Below are positions 1 through 5,291 of a DNA stretch of 6,816 nt, one piece after another. Numbering within the stretch: the first letter of the stretch is position 1; every line of letters begins with the position of its first letter. The stretch spans positions 1-6,816 of the forward strand of contig JAEZJR010000338.1 of NCBI GenBank assembly GCA_023415725.1. Reading direction: 5' to 3'. Origin of the DNA: Acidobacteriota bacterium (lineage in GTDB: Bacteria > Acidobacteriota > Blastocatellia > Pyrinomonadales > Pyrinomonadaceae). A model generated the notes under the pieces. It was not told where the DNA came from, ran no database searches, and saw only the letters and a list, made by a program, of their open reading frames with translations. The position numbers and the translations under genes were made by a program.

Positions 1-341
1 GCGAACTTTAATCTTGAGTTGCAGGCAACGCAGGGGATCGGAGTTTCACCCGATAGATAACTCTGCACGAACGGCTCCACCACGTCGCGCTCGAAATCCT
101 TTTCGAGATTCAACACGTAAAACGGGATGCCGAGGCTCCCCGCCACGCGTCGGGCGTCGTAAACGTCGTCCAGCGAGCAGCAGCGCGACGGCAGCGGGTC
201 ACCGTTCTCGTCGACATTGATGTTGCGCCGCTGGTTCCACAGCTGCATCGTGAAGCCGACGAGTTCGTGCCCCTGATCTTTAAGTAACGCGGCCGCCGCC
301 GAACTATCGACGCCGCCGCTCATCGCCACCGCTATCTTCAT
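1..341 (-). CDS. mnmA: tRNA-specific 2-thiouridylase MnmA, N-terminal part (runs off left edge)
   Basis: Reading leftwards from the ATG at 341-339 gives 113 codons with no stop before the window edge, so the C-terminal two thirds are missing. Residues 1-15 hold the PP-loop ATP-pyrophosphatase motif (AVAMSGGVDSS). A CCSLDDVYDARRVA segment at about 54-67 is typical of MnmA. PCVACN at 103-108 carries the catalytic cysteine (C107, the one before N) that is thiolated during transfer. In the family, MnmA adenylates U34 of tRNA Lys, Glu and Gln and inserts sulfur from a persulfide relay to make s2U34 in the cytoplasm. The start is the only one that leaves the PP-loop intact; a GAGGG lies only 2 nt upstream, so its Shine-Dalgarno spacing is poor. 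The gene is divergent from the VWFA gene. Family assignment is secure. Confidence 0.95.
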   Translation of the reverse strand, partial: MKIAVAMSGGVDSSAAAALLKDQGHELVGFTMQLWNQRRNINVDENGDPLPSRCCSLDDVYDARRVAGSLGIPFYVLNLEKDFERDVVEPFVQSYLSGETPIPCVACNSRLKF

Positions 342-418
342 ATCCCTCGCAAAGTTATAGAATATAACTTGAGATTAAGAGGAAGAAAGCCGGCCTGGCG
401 GTTGCAATCTATCTGCAG
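342..418. promoter_or_regulatory. Divergent mnmA / VWFA intergenic region with palindrome
   Basis: This 77-bp spacer lies between two divergent starts, so promoters for both genes are expected in or near it. The AT-rich core at 352-370 is a perfect inverted repeat, AAGTTATA-GAA-TATAACTT, and contains TATAAC on both strands. That could supply -10 elements in both directions or an operator, but I see no convincing -35 box. A purine run (AAGAGGAAG, about 378-386) lies too far from the ATG at 419 to be its ribosome-binding site. Confidence 0.45.
352..370. repeat. Perfect 8-bp palindrome with 3-bp centre
   Basis: AAGTTATA, GAA, TATAACTT: both arms match at all 8 positions. It ends 11 bp before the mnmA start. 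It is long enough for a dimeric repressor site, though an AT-rich promoter core could give the same pattern. Confidence 0.6.
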
Positions 419-2062
419 ATGAAGGTGCGTGACGGAATTCGACGTGCAAACCTCGCGATCGCGGTGCTCGCGACGTTGTTTTTAACGGCGTTCGCGGGTG
501 ATGCCGCTGCACAGGATAAATGCCTCAAGCCCGGCCGTATCGACCAGATCCGGGCGCAAATAAAGTCCGCCGAACCGCAGCCGCAAAACACTCCGTTATC
601 CGAAGAGCTCGTAAAATCCGCCCGCGACATCTCCGCGGCCACGCGCCTCTACACCGTGGAGAAACGCGGCGACGAGCAGGCCAAGGCGGCCCTCGAAAAA
701 CTCTCCGGCGAGATCACCACCCGCATCTGCTCCGTACTTAACTCGCAGGGCTGGCCGGCCCGCTCGGCGATCGGGGCAGAGGGGATGAACGCCTTCGTCT
801 TCCTCATTTCGAAAGCTCTCCCGATGACGATGCAGCTTGAGCTTTACCCCGTGATCGCCGATGCGTTCGATAAGGGTGAGGTCACCGGCGGAGAAACACT
901 CGCGATCTACGTCGACCGGCTCCGCCTCGCGATCGGCCGCAAGCAGTTATACGGGTCGCAGGCTTACCTCCGCGACGGCTTTCTCGTCCTTGCGCCGCTG
1001 GAGTCGCCCGAATCCGTCGACGAGCGCCGCCAGAAGTTCGGCCTGCAGCCGCTGCGCGATTACGAACGGTTTCTCGAGATCTCCAATCAACTTCCCCTGA
1101 TCCGCTCCGTCGGTGACGCCCCGCGCGATTCGGCTCCGGCCGCGTCCCCGACACCTGTGCCTGAAGGCACCGTCGGAGCGACCGGTCTCAGTCCCGCCGA
1201 CACCGAAGAAGCGATCACCGTCGACACCGCCTTCGTTAATCTCGACGTTATCGTCGCCGGCAGCACTGACGCTCCCGTCGCCTTGGAGAAAAACGACTTC
1301 CGCCTCCTCGACAACGGCAAGCCCGTCTCTGTCGAAACCTTCGCAAAGGCCGACGCTCCGTTCGACATCGTCCTTGTGCTCGACCTATCCGCATCCACAT
1401 CCGACAAGATCGGGCTTATCAAAAAAACGACGAAGCGCTTCGTCGGGATGAAACGCCCGATCGACCGTGTCGCCGTGATCACGTTCCACGACACGCAGAC
1501 GGTCGTCTCCGAGCTCGAATCCGACAAGCAAGCACTTCTCAAACGCGTCGGAAAGATCGAGGGTAACGGTGCCTCCTACGTCTGGGACGCGATCAAGTTG
1601 GGGCTCGATATGCTGGAGGAAAAGTCCGGCAAGGACCGTCGCAAAGCGATCGTGCTGATGTCCGACGGGGTCGACAATTCGCTGAGCTTCACGGGGCGGA
1701 TGGGCTCTCGCATTTCGTTCGCTGACCTCTCCGAACGCATCCAGCGCAGCACCGCCGCGATCTTCCCGATCTACCTCGACACCGAGGGCCCCGACCCCGC
1801 TTCGAAGCGCATCTACGCGATGGCACGCACCACGCTGAAATACATCGCCGACCAGAGCGCCGGAAACATGTACACCGCTCGCCGCCTCGACGATCTCTCC
1901 GGCATCTACGATCAGGTGCTCAAGGACGTCGGAACCGTCTACACGCTCGGGTTCTCGCCCGATATTACCCCCGGCGACAGCCGCTGGCATACGCTCCGCG
2001 TCGAGGTCCCCTCGCACCCCGGCCTCAAGATCAAGCACCGCCCGGGTTATTTCATCAAGTAG
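419..2062 (+). CDS. Exported DUF6624-like + VWFA (Acidobacterial-type) domain protein
   Basis: 547 aa. Residues 1-31 look like a Sec signal peptide: basic start (KVRDGIRR), hydrophobic core about 12-27, cleavage after AAA near residue 31. Residues about 40-220 resemble DUF6624: IYVDRLRLAIGRKQLYGSQ at 163-181 and VDERRQKFGLQPLRDY at 200-215 match that family's DR..GK.QLYGTQ and VDERR..GL.PL..Y signatures, as I recall them. A Pro/Ala linker (about 235-255) leads to the VWFA-related Acidobacterial domain. That domain has a Vn-like lead-in (FVNLDVIVAG...KNDFRLLDNGKPVSVETF, 272-309), the MIDAS DLSAS (D322, S324, S326), DGVDN with D416, and the typical tail YTLGFSPD...GYFIK. The usual MIDAS threonine loop (GGTALYDAI in relatives) reads GASYVWDAI at 384-392. 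Role unknown; probably a periplasmic or cell-surface metal-dependent adhesion or scaffold module. No clear Shine-Dalgarno precedes the ATG; GTG at 425 is an alternative. Confidence 0.88.
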   Translation: MKVRDGIRRANLAIAVLATLFLTAFAGDAAAQDKCLKPGRIDQIRAQIKSAEPQPQNTPLSEELVKSARDISAATRLYTVEKRGDEQAKAALEKLSGEITTRICSVLNSQGWPARSAIGAEGMNAFVFLISKALPMTMQLELYPVIADAFDKGEVTGGETLAIYVDRLRLAIGRKQLYGSQAYLRDGFLVLAPLESPESVDERRQKFGLQPLRDYERFLEISNQLPLIRSVGDAPRDSAPAASPTPVPEGTVGATGLSPADTEEAITVDTAFVNLDVIVAGSTDAPVALEKNDFRLLDNGKPVSVETFAKADAPFDIVLVLDLSASTSDKIGLIKKTTKRFVGMKRPIDRVAVITFHDTQTVVSELESDKQALLKRVGKIEGNGASYVWDAIKLGLDMLEEKSGKDRRKAIVLMSDGVDNSLSFTGRMGSRISFADLSERIQRSTAAIFPIYLDTEGPDPASKRIYAMARTTLKYIADQSAGNMYTARRLDDLSGIYDQVLKDVGTVYTLGFSPDITPGDSRWHTLRVEVPSHPGLKIKHRPGYFIK

Positions 2063-2648
2063 CCTGAAAGACCATCCGGTACACGCTTCGCGATTCATTC
2101 CCGCTCAACTTTTTCGCCCAAGAAGTCTCGATCTTCGCCCATTCCGGTGAAGCCATCTCGCGAAATTCGATCAGCGAGAACCCCGCCGACTCGTAATTCG
2201 GAATAAGCCCCGATCGGATGTAGGAAGCGTCTATCTGGGGAATTCCAAGTCTATGCAACTCGGCACGGTCCCGCTCTTGATCTACTCCAAGCAAGATCTC
2301 CAAAGCCGCTCCGGGCCGCGCGATGCTTCGAAGTGATCCCAAAATGCCCGCATCACCGATCGCTACCGCCCGAAGCAAACTTCCCCAGGGAAAGTTGATG
2401 TGGATCTCGCTCACCGCTCCCGCGAACTCCTCCGGCAGATTCTCGACCGCCGCCTGCACGAACATCGCGTTCGGCAGCCCGCCCTTCGCCGGCTTTCGCG
2501 TCGCCTTCATCGACGGCTTCTCAAGCGGCTTCACATTCGCGTCCACGCCGATGAAGAACGCGTCCGGGCGCAGCTTGGCCATCGAAGACACAAATCGGCC
2601 GTCCCCCGTACCGATGTCCAGAACGACACTCTCGTACGGGGTGATCAC
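2055..2648 (-). CDS. KamB/NpmA-like 16S rRNA (adenine1408-N1)-methyltransferase homologue
   Basis: The open part is 197 aa from GTG at 2648. It has a class I SAM-binding fold: motif I DIGTGDG at 11-17, acidic D36 at the end of beta-2 (GVDAN), then KATRKPAKGGLPN (48-60) and NFPWGSLLRA (85-94), both near-diagnostic for the KamB/NpmA family. W88 and W177 (ETSWAKKL) correspond to the two tryptophans that stack on the flipped A1408; their 89-residue spacing agrees with KamB (W105/W193) and NpmA (W107/W197). Family members methylate N1 of A1408 in the 30S decoding site and give kanamycin/apramycin-type resistance; many environmental homologues are uncharacterised. The GTG start removes about 20 N-terminal residues. 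The same frame continues upstream into recognisable N-terminal sequence behind tandem stops (see 2649-2708), so this may be a pseudogene or be translated by reinitiation. Its 3' end overlaps the VWFA gene by 8 bp, convergently. Confidence 0.85.
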   Translation of the reverse strand: MITPYESVVLDIGTGDGRFVSSMAKLRPDAFFIGVDANVKPLEKPSMKATRKPAKGGLPNAMFVQAAVENLPEEFAGAVSEIHINFPWGSLLRAVAIGDAGILGSLRSIARPGAALEILLGVDQERDRAELHRLGIPQIDASYIRSGLIPNYESAGFSLIEFREMASPEWAKIETSWAKKLSGNESRSVYRMVFQAT

Positions 2649-2708
2649 CTCACGAAATTCTTCAACGGATAGTTATCAGATAGTGCTGCCGCGGATCTGA
2701 TTGATCAT
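2649..2708 (-). pseudogene. Interrupted N-terminal segment of the KamB-like methyltransferase, two in-frame stops
   Basis: From the ATG at 2708-2706 the minus strand reads MINQIRGSTI, then TGA (2678-2676) and TAA (2675-2673), then LSVEEFRE, and runs straight into the methyltransferase frame at 2648. With the stops counted as two residues, the total is 217 aa against about 215 for KamB and 219 for NpmA. The spacing from the glycine (G7) to the EEF motif equals that in the KamB N-terminus (VVGKRVQEFSDAEF) as I recall it. So this looks like the genuine beta-hairpin N-terminus with codons 11-12 replaced by stops and the frame kept. The stops lie between two copies of ACTATC, 11 bp apart. Alternatives are a sequencing error, a recently dead gene, or a 10-codon leader peptide. 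Confidence 0.6.
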
Positions 2709-2716
2709 GAAACTGG

Positions 2717-2725
2717 TTCCTCTCC
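2717..2725 (-). promoter_or_regulatory. Strong Shine-Dalgarno for the ATG at 2708
   Basis: The minus strand reads GGAGAGGAA, ending 8 nt before the ATG at 2708-2706. This is one of the best ribosome-binding sites in the window. It supports 2708 as the original or still-used initiation site rather than the downstream GTG at 2648, which has no convincing site of its own. Confidence 0.6.
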
Positions 2726-2884
2726 AATTTAACCGTAAGCATTGCGTTGGATGCCTCACCAGCGCGAAACGGATTGCTGCACGGCTAACAGATGAGCGAT
2801 TTTTATTAATTTCCTCAAAAAAGGGGTTCACAAGGCCGCTTTTCTTGTGCTAAGGTTTCAGTTCATGTTTTTAGAGCTTGTCTA

Positions 2885-2915
2885 AATATCCGCCGTTGCT
2901 GTCCTGAATATCCGC
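2885..2915. repeat. Direct repeat AATATCCGC, two copies
   Basis: AATATCCGC occurs at 2885-2893 and again at 2907-2915, with starts 22 bp apart, close to two helical turns. That spacing suits a dimeric regulator bound on one face of the DNA, but the second copy also forms part of the candidate RNA stem, so either reading is possible. Confidence 0.4.
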
Positions 2916-2963
2916 TCCCCGCGGGTGAAGAGGACTGTCTCTGGCGCGGCTTTTTTGCGCGCC
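2901..2963 (+). promoter_or_regulatory. Candidate structured 5' leader upstream of the MATE gene
   Basis: On the plus strand GTCCT (2901-2905) can pair with AGGAC (2931-2935). Inside this, a symmetric 6x6 internal loop (GAATAT / GTGAAG) closes onto an inner hairpin, CCGC 2912-2915 with GCGG 2921-2924, loop TCCCC. A second hairpin follows: GGCGCG 2943-2948 with CGCGCC 2958-2963, loop containing six T. It ends 37 nt before the ATG at 3001. I do not recognise a known riboswitch class (not ykkC/guanidine-like as I recall them). Function is inferred only from position and foldability. Confidence 0.35.
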
Positions 2964-3000
2964 GCCGTTTCATAATTCGACTTTTTTATTTGGGGTTTTT

Positions 3001-4428
3001 ATGTCGTTAGAAGGTAATATGCCATCTTCGATGGCGGAGGATAATTCGTTTTTTTCTGTAGTGCGAGAGGCGTTCGTCGGGACGAACCGTGATTTCACAA
3101 AAGGCTCGATCCCCGCGGCGCTGATCATACTCGCCATCCCGATGATCCTCGAAATGTCGATGGAATCGCTCTTCGCGATCGTCGACACGTTCTTCGTTTC
3201 CAAACTCGGGGCGGAATCTATCGCCGTGGTCGGCCTGACCGAATCCGTGCTCGCTCTCATCTACGCCGTGGGCGTCGGCCTCTCGATCGGCGCGACCGCG
3301 ACCGTCGCACGCCGCGTCGGCGAGAAGGATCTCGACGGGGCGGCCCGCACCGCGACCCACGTCGTCTACCTCGGCGTGATCGTCTCGCTTGTGATGGCGG
3401 CGATCGGGGTGATCTTCGCTCCCAGGATCCTCCACGTGCTCGGCGCCGAGCTGCACGTGATCGAACTCGGGGTGCCGTTCATGCGGATCATGATGGGCAC
3501 GAACATCGTGATCGTGTTCCTCTTTCTGCTCAACGGAATATTCCGCGGGGCGGGAGACGCGGCCATCGCGTTCCGGGTGCTGGTGATCGCCAACGGGCTG
3601 AACATCCTCTTCTGCCCGATGTTCATCTTCGGCATCGGGCCGTTCCCCGAGCTCGGGGTGACCGGCGCGGCCGTCGCGACGGTTTGCGGCCGCGGCGCGG
3701 GCGTGGTCTTCGCCGCATGGGCGCTTTTTGGGCGAAGGAACGGGCGGCTTGAGGTGCGTCGAGATCATTGGACCTTCGACCCGAAGCTGCTCTGGAGCCT
3801 GATCACGCTTTCCGCGAACGCCGTGCTGCAGTTCCTGATCGCCACGGCGAGTTGGAGCGGCCTGGTGTTGATCGTCGCGGGCTTCGGCAGCATCGCCATC
3901 GCGGGGTACCAGATCGGCCTTCGAGTGATCGTCTTTGTGATCCTGCCGGCGGTCGGCCTGGCGAACGCCGCGGCGACGCTCGTCGGGCAGAACCTCGGTG
4001 CCGGACAACCGGAACGTGCGGAGCGGTCCGTATGGATGGCCGGTGCCATAAATGCCGTGCTGCTCGGCGTCGCGGGGCTGTTCTTCGTGCTGTTCTCGGA
4101 ATTTGTGGTCGGCATTTTCACAACCGATCCGCACGTCGCCGAGTACGGCCGCGATTGCCTCCGGATCGTCGGCTACGGCTACGCGTTCTACGGGCTCGGG
4201 ATGGTGATGGAGAGTTCATTCAACGGGGCGGGCGACACATGGACCCCGACCTACCTGAACTTCTTCGTCTTCTGGCTGTTCGAGATCCCGCTGGCTTACG
4301 TGCTCGCGTACCATTTCAATTTCGGCCCGCAGGGCGTTTTCTGGGCGATCACGCTCGCCTTCTCCCTGCTGGCCGTCGCCGCCGCGTTGCTCTTCAAACG
4401 CGGCAAGTGGAAGCTGAAGTCAATTTGA
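3001..4428 (+). CDS. MATE-family multidrug/cation antiporter
   Basis: 475 aa, very hydrophobic, consistent with 12 membrane helices in two six-helix halves. The lead-in DFTKGSIPAALIILAIPMILE (31-51) and SLFAIVDTFFVSKLGAESIAVVGL (56-79) are typical MatE helix 1-2 sequence. The two halves show internal symmetry: NGIFRGAGDA (178-187) is matched by SSFNGAGDTWTP (405-416), and ARRVGEKDLDGAART by GQNLGAGQPERAERS (329-343). MATE proteins sit in the inner membrane and export cationic drugs in exchange for Na+ or H+; substrate and coupling ion cannot be told here. The longest start is given, with only TGGGG 5 nt upstream. ATG 3019 has a better AGAAGG 4 nt upstream and would give 469 aa. It is divergent from the A1408 methyltransferase homologue, and a large inverted repeat follows its stop. 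Confidence 0.93.
   Translation: MSLEGNMPSSMAEDNSFFSVVREAFVGTNRDFTKGSIPAALIILAIPMILEMSMESLFAIVDTFFVSKLGAESIAVVGLTESVLALIYAVGVGLSIGATATVARRVGEKDLDGAARTATHVVYLGVIVSLVMAAIGVIFAPRILHVLGAELHVIELGVPFMRIMMGTNIVIVFLFLLNGIFRGAGDAAIAFRVLVIANGLNILFCPMFIFGIGPFPELGVTGAAVATVCGRGAGVVFAAWALFGRRNGRLEVRRDHWTFDPKLLWSLITLSANAVLQFLIATASWSGLVLIVAGFGSIAIAGYQIGLRVIVFVILPAVGLANAAATLVGQNLGAGQPERAERSVWMAGAINAVLLGVAGLFFVLFSEFVVGIFTTDPHVAEYGRDCLRIVGYGYAFYGLGMVMESSFNGAGDTWTPTYLNFFVFWLFEIPLAYVLAYHFNFGPQGVFWAITLAFSLLAVAAALLFKRGKWKLKSI
3009..3014 (+). promoter_or_regulatory. Shine-Dalgarno AGAAGG favouring MATE start at 3019
   Basis: AGAAGG lies 4 nt before an in-frame ATG at 3019 (codon 7 of the long form). The six residues skipped are not part of any helix or motif, so the shorter protein is at least as likely as the one starting at 3001. 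Confidence 0.45.
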
Positions 4429-4431
4429 TAA

Positions 4432-4503
4432 TGTAAAACGGAAAATGGAAAATTGAGGACTAGAAGCGGATTTCAGGTTTCATTTTCCGTTTTCCGTTTT
4501 ACA
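4432..4503. repeat. 22-bp inverted repeat with A/T-rich GGAAAA arms
   Basis: The arm 4432-4453 (GTAAAACGG..., GGAAAA-type units) is the reverse complement of 4482-4503 except for one position, where T faces G and would still form a wobble pair in RNA. The loop is 28 nt (4454-4481). The arms are themselves repetitive: CGGAAAA/TGGAAAA units, with a further TTTCCG just outside at 4505-4510. It fills the gap between the MATE stop and the aat start. It could act as a 3' stem-loop for the MATE mRNA, or be a dispersed palindromic intergenic element. It has no GC-rich stem with T-tract, so it is not a standard intrinsic terminator. Confidence 0.8.
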
Positions 4504-4519
4504 CTTTCCGTTGACCTTG

Positions 4520-5227
4520 ATGTCTTTCCCGGATCCGCAAACTTACATGTTCCTCGAGTGGGTACTGTTCGAAGACTACTTCTACTACGCGAAGGATGTG
4601 ATCTCGTTCGGCGACCCGCTCACTCAGGAGAACCTGGTCGACGCATATCACAAAGGCATCTTCCCGTGGTACATGGACGGCGTCCCGCTGCCGTGGTACT
4701 GCCCGGAAAAACGGGCGATACTCCGCTTCAAGGACCTGCACGTCCCCCGCAGCCTCGAAAAGGAACGCCGCAAGGGGAGGTTCACCTTCACGATCGACAA
4801 AGATTTCACCACGGTGATAACCGAATGTTCCAAAGCCCCGCGCGAGGGGCAAAAAGGCACCTGGATCACCGCCGAGTTCATCGACGCTTTCACCGGCCTG
4901 CACGCTAACGGAATGGCCCACAGCATCGAGGCGTGGGACGCTGACGGGAACCTCGCCGGCGGGCTCTATGGCGTCGACGCGGGCGGCGTCTTCTGCGGCG
5001 AATCGATGTTCTTCAAACAGCCGAACGCCTCCAAGCTTGCGCTGCTGTTCCTCATCGACCACCTGAAGAAACGCGGCTCAACCTGGCTCGACGTCCAGGT
5101 GATGACCCCCCACATGCGCGCCCTAGGCGCGACTGAGGTGGGCCGCAAGGAATTCCTGCGTCGACTCAAAGAGACCCAGGGCTTCGACCTGAACCTCTTC
5201 GACGCCAAAGCCAGCCGCGCCCCATAG
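4520..5227 (+). CDS. aat: Leucyl/phenylalanyl-tRNA-protein transferase
   Basis: 235 aa from ATG 4520, the usual size for the bacterial enzyme. Aat moves Leu or Phe from aminoacyl-tRNA to proteins with N-terminal Lys or Arg, creating N-degrons read by ClpS/ClpAP in the cytosol. Diagnostic segments, numbered from this ATG: NLVDAYHKGIFPWY (38-51), the W-x-C-P-E-K-R-A-I-L stretch (59-69), TWIT (114-117), HANGMAHSIEAW (128-139), FCGESMF (158-164, with E161), NASK (169-172) and LDVQVMTPH (190-198, with D191 and Q193). These align with E. coli E156, D186 and Q188, the active-site acids and glutamine. A TTG at 4511 is in frame, but ATG 4520 is the more likely start. Neither has a visible Shine-Dalgarno, and the start lies only 16 bp after the inverted repeat. 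Confidence 0.96.
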   Translation: MSFPDPQTYMFLEWVLFEDYFYYAKDVISFGDPLTQENLVDAYHKGIFPWYMDGVPLPWYCPEKRAILRFKDLHVPRSLEKERRKGRFTFTIDKDFTTVITECSKAPREGQKGTWITAEFIDAFTGLHANGMAHSIEAWDADGNLAGGLYGVDAGGVFCGESMFFKQPNASKLALLFLIDHLKKRGSTWLDVQVMTPHMRALGATEVGRKEFLRRLKETQGFDLNLFDAKASRAP

Positions 5228-5233
5228 AAATAC

Positions 5234-5276
5234 CTTTGTGCTCTTTGTGTCCTTCCTCTGTGCCATTTGTGTGAAA
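5234..5276. repeat. Degenerate TTTGTG tandem repeat in the aat-dinB spacer
   Basis: The 64-bp spacer after aat contains four approximate 9-nt units of type (C/A)(T/C)TTGTGnn: CTTTGTGCT, CTTTGTGTC, then after CTTC a CTCTGTGCC and ATTTGTGTG, ending in GAAA. The pyrimidine/GTG composition differs from all flanking coding sequence. Similar CTTTGTGTC-type strings are, as I recall, scattered in intergenic regions of several bacterial phyla. Function unknown. Confidence 0.6.
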
Positions 5277-5291
5277 TAAAAGATCTAAACC

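Larger units (their letters stand above)
2709..3000. other. Divergent spacer between methyltransferase and MATE genes
   Basis: No plausible gene lies in these 292 bp. The left half (about 2726-2880) is AT-richer than its surroundings and should hold promoters for both directions, but I could not identify a confident -35/-10 pair. It contains a small stem, CACAAG 2829-2834 with CTTGTG 2844-2849. The right half holds a 9-bp direct repeat and a candidate folded leader, listed separately. Confidence 0.5.

Noticed and set aside
1385..2098. 237-codon open frame on the minus strand
   Set aside because: It lies antisense to the well-supported VWFA domain; its Asp/Val/Arg-rich composition is that of a GC-rich shadow frame.
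2673..2678. TGA as selenocysteine or programmed readthrough
   Set aside because: The TGA is followed at once by TAA, so recoding would have to pass two stops, and no homologue is known to me with Sec there.
2323..2700. 125-codon open frame on the plus strand
   Set aside because: It is antisense to the methyltransferase, whose motifs are clear; no domain is visible.
2829..2849. CACAAG/CTTGTG stem with a T-run further on in the minus direction, terminator-like
   Set aside because: The stem is only 6 bp, half A/T, the T-run is not adjacent, and it lies upstream of both flanking genes, where a terminator is not expected.
2864..2886. Short ATG ORF (MFLELV) upstream of the MATE gene as a leader peptide
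   Set aside because: Only six codons, with no Shine-Dalgarno and nothing linking it to control of the downstream gene.
2943..2963. GC-rich hairpin read as an intrinsic terminator
   Set aside because: Its T-tract is in the loop, not after the stem, so it does not fit a terminator; the later T-run at 2982-2987 is too far away.
3007..4134. 375-codon open frame on the minus strand
   Set aside because: It is antisense to the MATE gene, extremely rich in His, Asp, Arg and Glu, and has no recognisable domain; it mirrors the hydrophobic codons of the real gene.
3768..4436. 222-codon open frame on the plus strand
   Set aside because: It is a frame-shifted reading of the MATE C-terminal half, Arg-rich and without motifs.
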